A stretch of DNA of 64,000 bases from Oenanthe sinensis (taxonomy: Eukaryota > Streptophyta > Magnoliopsida > Apiales > Apiaceae): the NCBI GenBank assembly GCA_028671895.1, contig JAPMAC010000210.1, positions 372,001 to 436,000 of the forward strand. The letters run 5' to 3'. Positions 12,001-24,364 of this stretch are shown here, one piece after another. A program made the translations under genes and the position numbers. How positions within the stretch are numbered: the stretch's first letter is position 1; each line of letters begins with the position of its first letter. The notes under the pieces are model-generated. The model saw only the letters and a program-made list of their open reading frames with translations. It ran no database searches and was not told the origin of the DNA.

Positions 12001-13006
12001 CAATTCGTAGGTCCATTTCTCCTTTAGCCAATGTCCTACTTCTCTGCATTTCCTGCACATTTATACAAATGTGAGAAGCACATCCGGTATCCAATACCCA
12101 AGATGTAGAAATAGACAGATTGACTTCTATAACATATATACCTGAATTAGAAGCTTGCTCAGCCCTCTTCTTCTTCAGATCCTCCAAGTAAACTGAACAG
12201 TTTCTCTTCCAGTGACCAGTTTTCTTATAGTAGTGACATTCACCCTTAGCGACCCCACCTTTAGGCTTTAAAGCCTGTTTAGGACCTGACTTTGGCTTGG
12301 GTGTAGAATCAGAACCTGTCTTCTTCTTACCCTTCCACTTGCCTTTCCTTTTGGCCTTACCTTTATTGCCCACCATCAGTATGGGAGCAGGTTCAGCCGT
12401 CTTCATGTTGGTCTCATATGTTCTCAACATAGCCAACAATTCAGTAGGTGTTTTGTCAAACTCATTCATATTGTAGTTCATAACAAACTGAGTGAATTTG
12501 TTGTTCAAAGAATTCAAGATTAGGTCAATACCAGTTTCCGGACCAATCGGGAAACCCAAAGTATCAAGATACTCAATGTAACCAATCATCTTCAGAACAT
12601 GTGGGCCAACTGGTTCATTTGCCCCTTGTTTGCAGTTAAAGAGTGACTTGCTCGTGTTGAACCTTTCTTGACGAGTTTGGCTTGCAAACATGCTTTGCAA
12701 GTGCTCATTGATAGTATATGCATCCATATGCACATGCTGTCTTTGAAGCTCAGCACTCATAGTTGCTAACATAAGACACGCAACATCAGTTGCATCATTC
12801 TCATCCTTTGTGTGGGCCGCTCGTTCCTCAACAGTAGCGCCCTCAGGAAGGGGACCTGCCGGAGGAATATCAATGACATGAAGCTTGCGCTCCTGCCTGA
12901 GGATAATCCTCAAATTCCTCTGCTAGTCTAGGAAGTTGTTTCCTCCTGTCAGCTTATCCTTCTCAAGGACAGATCGTACGGATAGTGTGTTTGTGTTGTT
13001 TGTCAT
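9041..13006 (-). CDS. Copia gag-pol polyprotein, one in-frame stop
   Basis: This is the polyprotein of an LTR retrotransposon: gag, protease, integrase, RT and RNase H in one frame. The ATG at 13006-13004 opens 27 codons, then TAG at 12925-12923 interrupts; the rest is open to 9041. Counting from the codon at 12913 as residue 1, the visible sites are: a nucleocapsid knuckle with C226, H234 and C239 but Tyr at 229 where the second Cys belongs; protease DTG at 275-277; integrase zinc residues H410, H415, C441, C444; integrase D471, D536, E572 with the usual 35-residue spacing; RT YVDD at 962-965; RNase H D1135, E1176, D1214. The stop replaces a Trp codon expected from the NFLD-x-QRNLRI context. 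The stop and the Cys-to-Tyr change are both G to A on this strand, in CAG contexts on the other. The enzymatic part looks functional; the gag part probably is not. Confidence 0.95.
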
Positions 13007-14923
13007 TACTTGGTATCTACAATGATAAAAGCACAAAATTAAACATTAGATTGTCTGAGTTATTTATTATGTTCAAATGATTATGATACATTCATAATAT
13101 ATCTCCCACTATTTTTATCAAATCAATAGCCCTTACTATTAATTTGGAAAGTATATCCCATAATCCTTTCTAGTGAGCCAAGATCCATATTTCGTCATGT
13201 CTCAAGTCAACCACTGGAAGTCCTTAAGAATGATTATTTAGGTAGACAACATTTGTCAATTATATCATATATAATTCTTGGATAGTTTGGTGAGCAACGA
13301 TTGATCTTATCTATCTAATAGATTTTTAACCAAACTCTATGTTTCTAAGTTCATAATGGTTGAATATAACCGTTTACTTTCACCTTATTATGACGACTCA
13401 GTTAAGTTTGACCCAATGATACAACGGCCGAATATAACCGTTTATATTCGTCGCATCTCACCACGATAGACAGGAGTCCCCTGCCACTGACAGTCTTTCC
13501 CCTAATCGATCTAGGATTCGATGAGTGTTCATTCATTGGAAAGCATCTGATTAAAACTTAATATTTTGTTAAGGGGTTTAGAAAATTTTACGACGATCAT
13601 GATCACATCATGAAGAGATCCTCAATTTTTCCTTGAACTAAATATTTCAAATTGACATCTTAAATTGTTCATTTCCCAGGTAGATGGAGGATACCAGTGG
13701 TCACACTTAAAACCCATCAGCCTTACGAATACGCATATCCGTTTTTGTCAGAAAATCCCAATTATAGATATCAAAATCCATATTCAATTCCGTGTTTTAA
13801 AAATCCATATTTCATAAACACAAGAATCTCATGATCGTTTGTTGATTTTAAAATCTTGAATCGTTACAGATTTTATCTTGAGTCGTTACAGATTTTATCT
13901 TGTTTAAACAAGCATGGCATGGGTGTCGTATCTAATACATACATACATACATACATGATTAATCTAATTAAAGCATGCATCATTCATACATCAATATGTA
14001 AAGTGCAGTATGTAAACGTGCTTGGTTATGGCCCCTTTCCTATGTGATCCTTTCGAGCTAATGAAAGGATCAAAGTCAATCTATGGTGGTAAAATATAAA
14101 TACAATTACATGTCTTCATTCTTCTTGTATCCACTAGTGCCTGCTCCTCTTCTTGGATCATCTTTCAGTCTTCAAGTACATTACATGGAATAATTGAATA
14201 CAACCTAAGCTAATGTACTTACATAAGAAAACTCGAGTTACATTCGAGGTTAAACAATTACAAGAATGAAGAAAACGACATGCAAGTCGTATTTATAAAA
14301 CCAAAACCAAAAACCATTAATCTAGGGGTCTAAGGGCCATAACCAGCACCATGCTCAAGTACACAAAATAAAATATTGCGGGGGTCCGGGGGCGGCAGCC
14401 CCTGGGCAGGGTCTGGGGCGGCAGCCCCAGGCGGGGTATGGGGGCGGTAGCCCCCGGCTGGGGTCGAGCTGCCAGGTCAGCTCGAAATCAGAATTTTTTT
14501 TTTATTTTCGAAGACCAGTCCTATTCAGAAATCATCAATTTCTGAACTACAGATCATATCTGTTGGCCCTTTTTCCCACTGCATCTTATACAGTTTCAGA
14601 AGCATGTATCATATACATACTTATCATATCCCAGTTAACAGATCATGTCCAACATAATCTGTCCACCAGTTTATATCACTATACAAACTGACCCTCATGC
14701 ATAATATACAAATCGCAATATGGCATATAAATCAGTCATGACAAATCATTAACATGCTAGTATCATCACCACATATTACAATTCGAATATACATGAAGAA
14801 CATAGCATGGCAGAAGCATGGCAGTAACAAAGCAGTAGCATGGCAGTGGCATGGCAGTCACCAAAACAGGCATATTTGCATCAAATACAGTTAACACGTA
14901 ACCAAATCAGTCCCTTATACACG
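13007..14923 (-). other. Family 4 5' leader (untranslated)
   Basis: These 1.9 kb between gag and the primer-binding site hold no gene. The part at about 13090-13960 is very close to 19130-19970 in the family 3 minus copy. A (CATA) run lies at 13939-13957 and a GC-rich hairpin cluster at 14380-14484. Such a leader would carry packaging and dimerisation signals, but none can be named from sequence alone. Confidence 0.7.
14380..14484. other. GC-rich hairpin cluster in family 4 leader
   Basis: Four short inverted repeats follow each other: 14388-14402 (GGGGC/GCCCC), 14413-14430 (CTGGGGC/GCCCCAG), 14440-14455 (GGGGGC/GCCCCC) and 14465-14484 (CGAGCTG/CAGCTCG). The first three share a four-base loop, GGCA, GGCA or GGTA. 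The block is strikingly GC-rich in an otherwise AT-rich leader and lies about 450-560 bases downstream of the 5' LTR. Confidence 0.8.
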
Positions 14924-14938
14924 TAGCTCTGATGCCAT
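14924..14938 (-). other. Family 4 primer-binding site
   Basis: The minus strand reads ATGGCATCAGAGCTA directly after the 5' LTR. It resembles the complement of the initiator tRNA-Met 3' end (TGGTATCAGAGC) with one difference. Confidence 0.85.
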
Positions 14939-16330
14939 TGTTGGGTTCTGAAAATTTTCGTTATATTTACGTTTATCCGCTGATCCACACGAGCACCTTC
15001 AAGAACGTCTCACGATCTTGAACACGGAACGGAAGTACTAGCCTCCTTTGATAGGTTTCGAATTCTCTCTGCCTCTTCCTATGCTGCCTCTTCTGCTAGG
15101 GTTTTTACAAAAACGTGCAAGCCATTTAACCTATAATTATCTATTTATAATGATTGGTTAATGGGCCTTTTTAGCAAAAACCTAACCCATGTAGGCATAG
15201 GATTAAATAATAAAACATGCTTCTATTATTTAATTAATAATTAAGTCACACTTAATTATTATTGGCAGAAATATAATTCTTCAAATTCGAATTTATTTCA
15301 ATTAATTAAGTCTCACTTAATTAATATAATAAATTCGAATTAATCATCAATTAATTTAAATCTATAATTTAAATTAACTATTCCTCTAGGTGCTCTATGT
15401 GTGTGACCCTATAGGCTATTATTTAATTAGCAATAATTTTATTCTCCAATAAAATTATAAACAATGAGCGGTATCTAGTAATACATCATTGCTACCTAAT
15501 TAAACAATAATTAAATCGTGATTCGATAAAACCTTTCGTGATTAATGTTTCCGTGTAATATAATCCCTTTAACCATATATATTATAGATTAAACTCGAGG
15601 CATGTATTTAGTCATCCTCTTCAACATTTAATCCAGGTTTACTTGATCCATGAGTAGACTATGAAAAACAAATCATTATTTGAGCACGGCCATGCATTTT
15701 ATAGTCTCACTCAATCAAGAGGCCAATAATATCTCTCCTAATTATAGGAGGGTTAAATCCTTTATCTATCATTCATATTTCTCATACGACTCATGATATA
15801 CCCGATGTCCACTTTTATCATCACCCGGTCAAAGGTAACTTTTAATGTAGTCAAAGTATATCAATCCTCGTACAGAAATATAATGATCTCAAGTCAGAGG
15901 ATCATTACACCATTATCACTGTGAGTCTTTCTTATGACTTAATTAAACATGAAGAATCTCACTGTGGGTCTGTCCAGTACCATGTACCCCTACATGTACC
16001 TATGTATTGACTTTAGTATCCCCATACTTATAACCAATGAGATGTGGTTATCTGTCAAACAACATACTAGTCTATTTATGTATTATTATTGTCCTATCAT
16101 AATAATACTCGACTAGGGAACCTTTAAGAATATGATATATTATATAATCTCAAGTTCAAGTCATGTACTTAAACTATATAACGAGTATCATGATTCTAAG
16201 GACATTTATTATGCTAACAAATATATCGCAGTAATTAAAGTCATAATAAATACGTTTATTGAATAATCAAATGACATAAATGTTTATTAAAAGGAAAAAT
16301 TGTATTGCCTCTAGGGCACCTACACTAACA
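14939..16330 (-). repeat. Copia family 4, 5' LTR with inverted U5 end (1392 bp)
   Basis: Bases 14983-16330 look identical to 7679-9026. The first 44 bases differ: TGT is kept, then 14942-14982 is the exact reverse complement of 7501-7541 in the other LTR, and bases corresponding to 7542-7678 are absent. The result still reads TGTTGGGTTC at the end next to the primer-binding site, because the inverted segment is bounded by TTGGGTTC/GAACCCAA. Confidence 0.92.
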
Positions 16331-16335
16331 CTCGA
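16331..16335. repeat. Target-site duplication CTCGA, right
   Basis: This is the partner of 7472-7476. It lies immediately after the 5' LTR of family 4. Confidence 0.93.
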
Positions 16336-19047
16336 TCCCTAATATGTATGTCACATCGCCTAAGTCTTTTATTGAGAAATTATTTCTCAACCAAGTCTTC
16401 ACAGTCTGTAGAGAAGGAATGTCATTCCCTATTAGTAATATATCATCAACATATAATACTTGGAATGCCACATGGCTCCCACTAAACTTCTTGTAAACAC
16501 AAGTTTCATCTTCATTCTGAATAAAGTCAAACTCTTTTTGACTGTTTCATGAAAACAAATGTTCCATCTCCTCGAGGCCTGCTTTAATCCATAAATGGAT
16601 CGACGCAACTTACATACATTTCCAGCATCCTTTAGATCAACAAAACCCTTAGGGTGTGTCATGTACACATCCATATCTTCTTCAAGGCTCTCATTTAAGA
16701 AAGCGGTTTTGACATCCATTTGCCAGATTTCATAGTCATAGTAAGCAGCTATAGCAAGCAAAATCCTGATGGACATGACCATAACAACTGGTGAAAAGGT
16801 CTCATCATAGTCAATACCATGAATTTTCTTGAAAACTTTTGCCACCAATCGTGCCTTATAGGTCTGTACATTAGCATCCATGTCGGTCTTCTTCTTGAAA
16901 ACCCACTTGCACCCTATAGGTTTTACCCCTTCAGGTGGATCAACCAAAGTCCATACTTGATTAGTATACATGGATTCCATCTCAGATTTAATAGCATCCA
17001 GCCATCTCTTAGAATCTGGAGTGTTCATAGCGTCTTGGTAGGTGAGAGGCTCATTTTCATCCATAAGCATCACATTACCATCTTGAGTCAAGAGAAATCC
17101 ATATTATCTCTCGAGCTCATGGCGAATCCTACTAGACCTACGAATACCTGTGTTTCTTGAGCAGTATTATTTTTCTTGTATATTCTGCTCAGGTTCCTCC
17201 ATTGGTTCAACATTATCATGTGGGTCTCAAACTTCATTGAGATCTATTATCCTCCCACTGTCTCTCAGCAGTTCGAGCAACAAACACTTTATTCTCGGAA
17301 GGATTATAGAAAGAATAACCCCTTGTTTCAGTTGGGTATTCCACAAAATTACATTTATCTGATTTTGGTCCTAGCTTGTCATAGATTAGACGTTTCACAA
17401 ACCCAAATTTTCATAAATGACATGCTGTGACGTTTCTCAGTCCATATCTCATAAGGATTCTTTTGAACCATTTTAGTAGGAACAATGTTAAGTGTATGTG
17501 GAGCCGTTTCCAGAGTGCAACCCCAGAAACTAATTGGAAGATTTATTGACTCAACATTGATCGCACCATGTCCAACAAGGTGTGATCCCTCCTATCAAAA
17601 ACCTTTCTTTGATATTTTCTACTTCATCTTTATAGTCTTTGAACTTTTTAAATGATTTGGATTAGTTCTTCAAAAGATACATATATCCGTATCTACTAAA
17701 ATAATTAGTAAATTTTATGAAGTTAATAAAATCTACCTTTTGTCATCGTACACATATGACCACATACATCACTATGTATAAGTCATACCCATTCAATGAT
17801 CCCTTCACCATGTCCGGTAAAAGGAGCTTTAGTCATTTTGCCAAATAAGCTAAGATTCGCATCCTTTTGTATAATTCGTAATCAAACTCTTCCATGAATG
17901 CATCCTTATGTATTCTGAAAATGCGTTTCTCATTAATATGGCCTCAACAACAGTGCCAAAGGTAATATTTTATTTGAGTCACTTTAGAACATATAAATTG
18001 TTAATTAGTTGTGCAACATTATAAGGCTCATCATCAAAATAGAATAAACAACTATTGTTATTTAATTAAAATGAAAAAGCCTTTCTTGTCCAAACAAGAA
18101 ACTGAAATAATGTCCCTGCCAATTGCAAGCACGTTATAACAATTATCAAGTTCTAAATTTTCCTTATAGGCCAAAAATTAAGTAACGAGTTCCTCGAACC
18201 AGAGCAACTATCTTTACTCCAATTCCAACCCGATACCTTAAGCTTGACCCTTATTGATCATCATCTTCCGATCTTCCAATTAAGCAAGACAGTTTAATTT
18301 CCAGTCTGCCAACTTTCCACAGAAGTGACAATCGTCTTCTTTATCAACACCTCATTCAGACTTTAGAGTCTGCTTTAGGGATTGGACTTTGGTTTGACAA
18401 CGGAACTAGACCAAATCTTCTCCTTGCCTTTCCATTTTCCTTTCCCTTTTGCATTCCCTATGTTTACCATCAATATAGTAGTAGTTCATGCATTTATCAT
18501 ATTACTTTCAGCAGTTCTCAACATGCTTAGCAACTCAATGGGTGTTTTACCAATATTTTTCACTTTATTGTTCATAACAAAATAAGAATAATATTTGTCC
18601 AAAGATTGTAAGATCAAATCTAACTGTCTCCAGACCAATCTGGAAACCCAAAATATCAATAGTATTCATTATACCCTATAATCTTTAGAACATGTGGTGT
18701 AACCGGGTCTCACTCTCCCTACTTGTAAGTGTATAGTGCCCTTTCAAATATATCTTGTGCTCAATCGTTTCATAAGCATCTATATACTGGTATTGCTTCT
18801 TAAGCTCAGCACATATATTTGCGAGCATGAGACATGAAACATCAGTCGCAACATCAATTTGCTTCCAATAAGCACTATTATTTGCACATGTTACATTCTC
18901 AACTTTAAGAGCAGGGGAAGAGATTTGACTAATATCGTGGTGCCCGAGGACGATCCTCAAGCTCCTATGTCAGTCAAGGAAATATATTCTCGTCAACTTG
19001 TCCTTCTCAAGAACTGATCGCATAGAGAAGTTGTTTGTGTTTATCAT
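16336..19047 (-). pseudogene. Copia family 3 gag-pol remnant, minus copy
   Basis: This is the upstream part of the gag-pol gene cut by family 4. At 16432-17091 it encodes about 219 residues of RT, from the NQVWTLVDPPEG block through QMDVKTAF and YGLKQASRRW to a frame break before YVDD. From 17100 to 18680 integrase and protease traces (GYPKETK-like, FVKR-like and HINEK-like blocks) survive in broken frames. At 18685-18960 is gag. The start ATG is at 19047-19045 and a TGA follows at 18972-18970, at the codon that aligns with the family 4 TAG. Several lesions are shared with the plus copy at 24365-27194. It cannot encode a working protein. Confidence 0.85.
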
Positions 19048-21211
19048 TTGATATCTACAATATTAAAGTGCATAAAATAAACTAGATTGCAAATTTAATA
19101 TTAATTATGTTTAAGTGATTATGGTATATCATCATATACCTCCCACTATTTTTATCAAACTAATAGCCCTTACTATTAATTTGGAAAGTATATCCCATAA
19201 TTCTTTCTAGTGAGCCAAGATCCATATTTCGTCATGTCCTAAGTCAACCACTGGAAGTCCTTAGAAAATGATTATTTAGGTAGACAACAGTTGTCAATTA
19301 TATCATATATAATTCTTGGATAGTTTGGTGAACAACGATTGATCTTATCTATCTAATAGACTTTTAACCAAACTCTATGCTTCTAAGTTCATAATAGTTG
19401 AATATAACCGTTTATTTTCACTTATTATGACGACTCAGTTAAGTTAGACCCAATGATACAACGGCCGAATATAACCGTTTATATTCGTCGCATCTCACCA
19501 CGATAGATAGGAGTCCCCTGCCACTGACAGTCCTTCCCCTTATCGATCTAGGATTCGATGAGTGTTCATTCATTGGAAAGCATCCGAGTAAAACTTAATA
19601 TTTTGTTAAGGGGTTTTAGAAAATTTATAACGATCATGATCACATCATAAAGAGATCCTCAATTTTTCCTTGAACCAAATATTTCAAATCGACATCTTAA
19701 ATTGTTCATTTTCCAGGTAGATGGAGGATACCAATGGTCACACTTAAAACCCATCAGCCTTACGAATACGCATATCCGCTTTTGTCAGAAAATCCCAATT
19801 ATAGATATCAAAAATCCATATTTAATTCCGTGTTTTTAAAAATCCATATTTCATAAACACAAGAATCTCATGATCGTTTGTTAATTTTAAAATCTTGAAT
19901 CGTTACAGATTTTATCTTGTTTAAGCAAACATGGCATGGGTGTCGTATCTAATACATACATGATTAATCAATATTAAGCATGCATCTCAATTATATCTAC
20001 GCATACATACCAATACATGCAATCATATACATATATGTAATGTGCGTAAATTAAACGTGTTTGGTTATGGCCTCATCCTTTATGATATTTCCAAGCTAAT
20101 GGAAATATCAAGGTCAGTCTATGGTGGTTTTAAAAATACTATCTATTACATGTCTTCTTTCTTCATTGCTCCATCATCCCCTTTTGGATCGCCTCCTTGC
20201 TTGCAAGTCTTCATTGATAATTACATTGAATAATAAAAATAAAACTATTCTAATGAAATTACAAGAAGAACTCGAGTTACATTCGAGATAATTAAATTAC
20301 AATGAATAAACGACATGCAAGTCGTATTTAGAAACCAAAACCATAAATCAAAACTACTATCCTATGGGTCTTTAGGCCATAACCATCCACCATGATATCA
20401 TATAACACATATAATATATCTCATATTATATAATCATATCATATAATCATATATAACAAATTTCAAAATTTCAGAAAATTAAAAAACAGATTTCTGAAGA
20501 CAATAAATCGCTATTTCGAGGCCCTTAACGACGTCAAACGCCTTACAGACCCGTCGATGATAGCATAGCTATCAGTTTTGTTCATTGGCCCGATTACAGT
20601 CAGAAAACACATATCATTTACAAAAATCGGATACAGCAGTCAGATTTCTCCAAATCTGACGGTGTTTCAGAAATCGTATCATATATAATTCCCATAACAA
20701 AAACAAGCATATATCATATATACATATACAGAGATACATACAATCATCATATGATTATACATTACATGAATATCATATATTCATAATATATACATACATA
20801 TACTCAAAATTTTAAAAATTAAATAATTTTCAGAAAATAATAAATCACCGGTTTGGGGGCTGTAACGACATCTAATGGCTTACAGACGAGGAGCTGACTT
20901 TGTCAGTATTGCTCAGTGACCCGATTCCAGTCAGAAAACACATATCGTTTGCGAAAATCGGACAACGGACACAGATTTCAGAAAATCAACGGCAGCCGTT
21001 TCAGAATTCGTATCGAATACGATTCCCATAATAAGAACAAACATGTATCATATACATACATCAACACACATAATCATCATATGAATATCATATATTCATA
21101 ATATATATAAACATATACATATTATATCAATATAAAATCATGATAGATCGCATACATGCTTATATATCAAAAACTGTTAAGCACATAACCGAATTAAAAC
21201 GTTTCGCAAGT
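19048..21211 (-). other. Family 3 5' leader, minus copy
   Basis: This 2.2-kb stretch between gag and the primer-binding site holds no gene. Bases 19130-19970 are much closer to the family 4 leader (13090-13960) than to the plus-strand family 3 copy (about 23530-24310), whereas the flanks match the plus copy. Bases from about 20480 to 21180 are two diverged tandem copies of a roughly 370-bp unit. Confidence 0.75.
20480..21180. repeat. Diverged tandem duplication of about 370 bp in family 3 leader
   Basis: The two units share an ordered series of blocks: TTTCAGAAAAT, AATAAATC, CTTACAGAC, GTCAGAAAACACATATC, AAAATCGGA and ATTCCCATAA, and both end in long TATA-rich runs. The inverted copy is at 22411-23000. 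Confidence 0.7.
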
Positions 21212-21225
21212 AGCTCTGATGCCAT
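21212..21225 (-). other. Family 3 primer-binding site, minus copy
   Basis: The minus strand reads ATGGCATCAGAGCT next to the 5' LTR, the same tRNA-Met type as family 4. Confidence 0.85.
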
Positions 21226-22410
21226 TGAAGGGTTTCGTGACACAAACGCAGCGGAATAAACGCGAAAAATAAATCAAAATAGCGAAACCCTCCGCAGGAT
21301 CCATGCGAAAACAAAAGATTTAATTCGGAGATAAAGAATAAATACATTTAGAAGCTTTAACAGTTCATTAATGGAAGATTAATGGAGGTCCAAAACTTGT
21401 TTAATCACCACGTATCCCGCTCTCGCGATCTACGCTCTACGATATCCACACGAACACTTTTCATGAAGGATAGATGTGTACTAGCACCCGAAAACTTCTT
21501 CTCTCTCTATCTTCCTCCTCTCTCAGAGCGGCTAGGATTTTTGTAAAATCTCTATTTTATTAAATCAGCCCATAAAGAGATTATATAGAGAGAGGAATAA
21601 GTTTTCTAATTATAATCCAATTATAATTAATACTAATCCAAAATGCTAAATTATTTAATTAAGTCTCACTTAATTAATTAATTATTAATTTTGGAATTAG
21701 TTTAAGTAATTCATTTATTCTATTTATATAATTAATTAAGTCATACTTAATTAATATCATAAATAAAATAAATTACTTATTTAATTTAAATTCATAATTT
21801 AAATTATTTCTCCTTCAAGCGTTCTTTGTGTGTGACCCTGTAGGTTATTATTACGTTGGCAACAATTTTAATATCTAATGTCCACTTTTATCATCACCCG
21901 GTCAAAGGTAACTTTTAATGTAATCAAAGTATTTTAATTCTCGTATAGAAATATAATGATTTCAGGTCTAAGGATCATTACACCATTATCACAATGAGAA
22001 TTACTTATGACACTTACTTAACATGTAGAATCTCACGGCGGGTCATTCCAGTGCCATGCATTGATACATGCACTTATGTTCTTGACTTTAGTATCCCCAT
22101 ACCTATGACCAATGAGATGTGGTCATCTGTCAAGAAACATACTAGTCTTTGTGCATTATTATTGTCCTTAAATAATAATACTCGACTAGGGAATTTTAGG
22201 AATAAGATACTATTCATATAATCTCATTTTTAAGTCACATACTTAAAGATATATAATACGTATCAAAATTCCAAGGACATTTATTATGCTTTCAATTTAT
22301 TACGCAGTAAATAAAACATAATAAATAATAATCAGTAAAACATAATCCTTAATAATAAATATTTTCCTTAAAATATAAAAAGTATTGTCTCTAGAGCACA
22401 ATTACTAACA
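21226..22410 (-). repeat. Copia family 3, 5' LTR (1185 bp, internally deleted)
   Basis: It matches 5180-6718 with a handful of substitutions and one 354-bp internal deletion between TTTAATATCTAAT and GTCCACTTTT; the breakpoints share AAT. The CA end at 22410 abuts, without target duplication, the leader of an inverted family 3 copy. Confidence 0.9.
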
Positions 22411-24364
22411 TGTTCTTATTATGGGAATCGTATTTGATACAAATTCTGAAACGGCTGCCGTAGATTTTCTGAAATCTGTATCTGTTGTCCGATTTTCGCA
22501 AACCATATGTGTTTTCTGACTGGAATCGGGTCACTGAGAAATACTGACTTTTTCAGCTCTGCGTTTGTAAGCCATTAGATGTTGTTACAAGCCCCAAAAC
22601 GGTAATTTATTATTTTCTGAAAATTATTTGATTTTCTAAAATTTTGAGTATATGTATGTATATGTTATGAATATATGATATTCATGTGATGTATAATCAT
22701 GTGATGATTGTATGTATCACTGTGTATGTATATATGATATATTCTTGTTCTTGTTATGGGGATTGTATATGATACGATTTTTGAAACACCGTCAGATTTG
22801 GTGAAATCTGATTGCCGTATCCGAGTTTCGCAAACATTATGTGTTTTCTGACTGGAATCGGGCCAATGAACAAAACTGATAGCTGTGCTATCATCTACGG
22901 GTCTGTAAGGCGTTTGACGTTGTTAAGGGCCTCAAAACAGTGATTTATTTTCTTCAGAAATCTGTTTTTAATTTTCTGAAATTTCGAAATTTGTTATATA
23001 TGATTATATGATATGTTTATATAATCTGATATATATATTATATGTGTTATGTGATAGCATGTTGAATGGTTATGGCCTAAAGACCTATAGTATAGTGGTT
23101 TTGATTTATGGTTTTGGTTTCTAAATACGACTTGCATGTCGTTTATTTATTGTAATTTAATTATCTCGAATGTAACTCGAGTTCTTCTTGTAATTCCATT
23201 AGAATAGTTTTATTTTTATTATTCAATATAATTATCAATGAAGACTTGTAAGCAAGGAGGCGATCCAAAAGGGGATGATGGAGCAATGAAGAAAGAAGAC
23301 ATGTAATAGATAATATTTTTAAAATAACCATAGACTGACCTTGATATTTCCATTAGCTTGGAAAGATCACATAGGATGGGGCCATAACCAAACACGTTTA
23401 ATTTATGCACATTACATATATGTATATGATTGCATGTATTAGTATGTATGCGTAGATATAATCGAGATGCATGCTTAATATTGATTAATCATGTATGTAT
23501 TAGATACGACACTCATGCCATGTTTGCTTAAGAAAGATAAAATCTGTAACGATTCAAGATTTTAAAGTTGAACAAACGATCATGAGATTCTTGTGTTTAT
23601 GAAACACGGTATTAAATATGAATTTTCTTTTTCTGATATAGGGAGATTTTGTCAAAAGCAGATTATTAGTTTAATTCGTAAGGAAGTTGGGTTTTAAGTG
23701 AGACCGCTTGTGACTTCTCCGACGACCTGGAAATCAATCTATTGACGAATATTGAAATGAATTATTTGATCAAGGAAAAATTGAGAATCTCTTTATGATG
23801 GGATTATGATCGTTCATATAAACAATAAAAATCCCTAAATACATATTAAGTTAATCGAATGTCTTCCAATGTTTAATACTCGTCAAGATCTAGATTGAGA
23901 AGGAGTGGGTTTGCCAAAGCAAGGTGCTTTTATCAATCATGGGAAGGCGTGATAAGTAAGTATACTTAGTTTGTTGAAACATTGGGTCTAACTTAACTAA
24001 ATCATCACAATAGGATTGTGGGTTTAGAGGCATAGAGTTTGGTGAGATTTATTGGATAAATGTGTACAAAGGGTTGTTCCACCAAACTTTCCAAGAGTTA
24101 TATTTGATATAATCGACAAATGTTGTCTACCTAAATAGTCATGTTTTGAGTGTATTAGCCAACGCTATCTTAAAACATGGATGAAATATGGATCTTGGCA
24201 CACTAGAAAGATTTAAAGAAATGTTTTCCGAATTAATAGTTAGGGCTAATAGTTTAATAAAAATAGTGGGAGGTATATGGTGATATACCATAATCACTTA
24301 AACATAATTAATATTAAATTTGCAATCTAGTTTATTTTATACACTTTAATATTGGAGATATCAA
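22411..24364 (+). other. Family 3 leader, plus copy
   Basis: This is the untranslated leader with no gene. Bases 22411-23520 are close to the reverse complement of 19960-21039. Bases about 23530-24310 are clearly more diverged from the minus copy. Confidence 0.7.

Larger units (their letters stand above)
7477..16330 (-). mobile_element. Copia family 4, complete young element
   Basis: This complete 8.85-kb minus-strand Copia retrotransposon sits inside the family 3 copy. The order on the minus strand is 5' LTR 14939-16330, primer-binding site, about 1.9-kb leader, gag-pol 13006-9041, polypurine tract, and 3' LTR 7477-9026. The five-base TSD CTCGA is perfect. The LTRs look identical over their 1348 shared bases, with no indel, so insertion is recent. 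Gag-pol is open except for one stop near the gag N terminus. The element resembles family 3 in LTR, leader and protein, so the two are related lineages; family 3 is far more decayed. Confidence 0.95.
5180..22410 (-). mobile_element. Copia family 3, minus-strand copy (interrupted)
   Basis: This is a degenerate Copia element on the minus strand: 3' LTR 5180-6718, RNase H and RT remnants 6719-7471, an insertion of a family 4 element (7477-16330), the rest of RT, integrase and gag 16336-19047, a leader 19048-21225, and the 5' LTR 21226-22410. The two LTRs differ at only a few positions plus one 354-bp deletion in the 5' LTR, so the insertion is fairly recent although its coding region is old and broken. 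There is no target-site duplication: the left flank is gypsy internal DNA and the right flank is another family 3 copy in opposite orientation. Confidence 0.85.
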
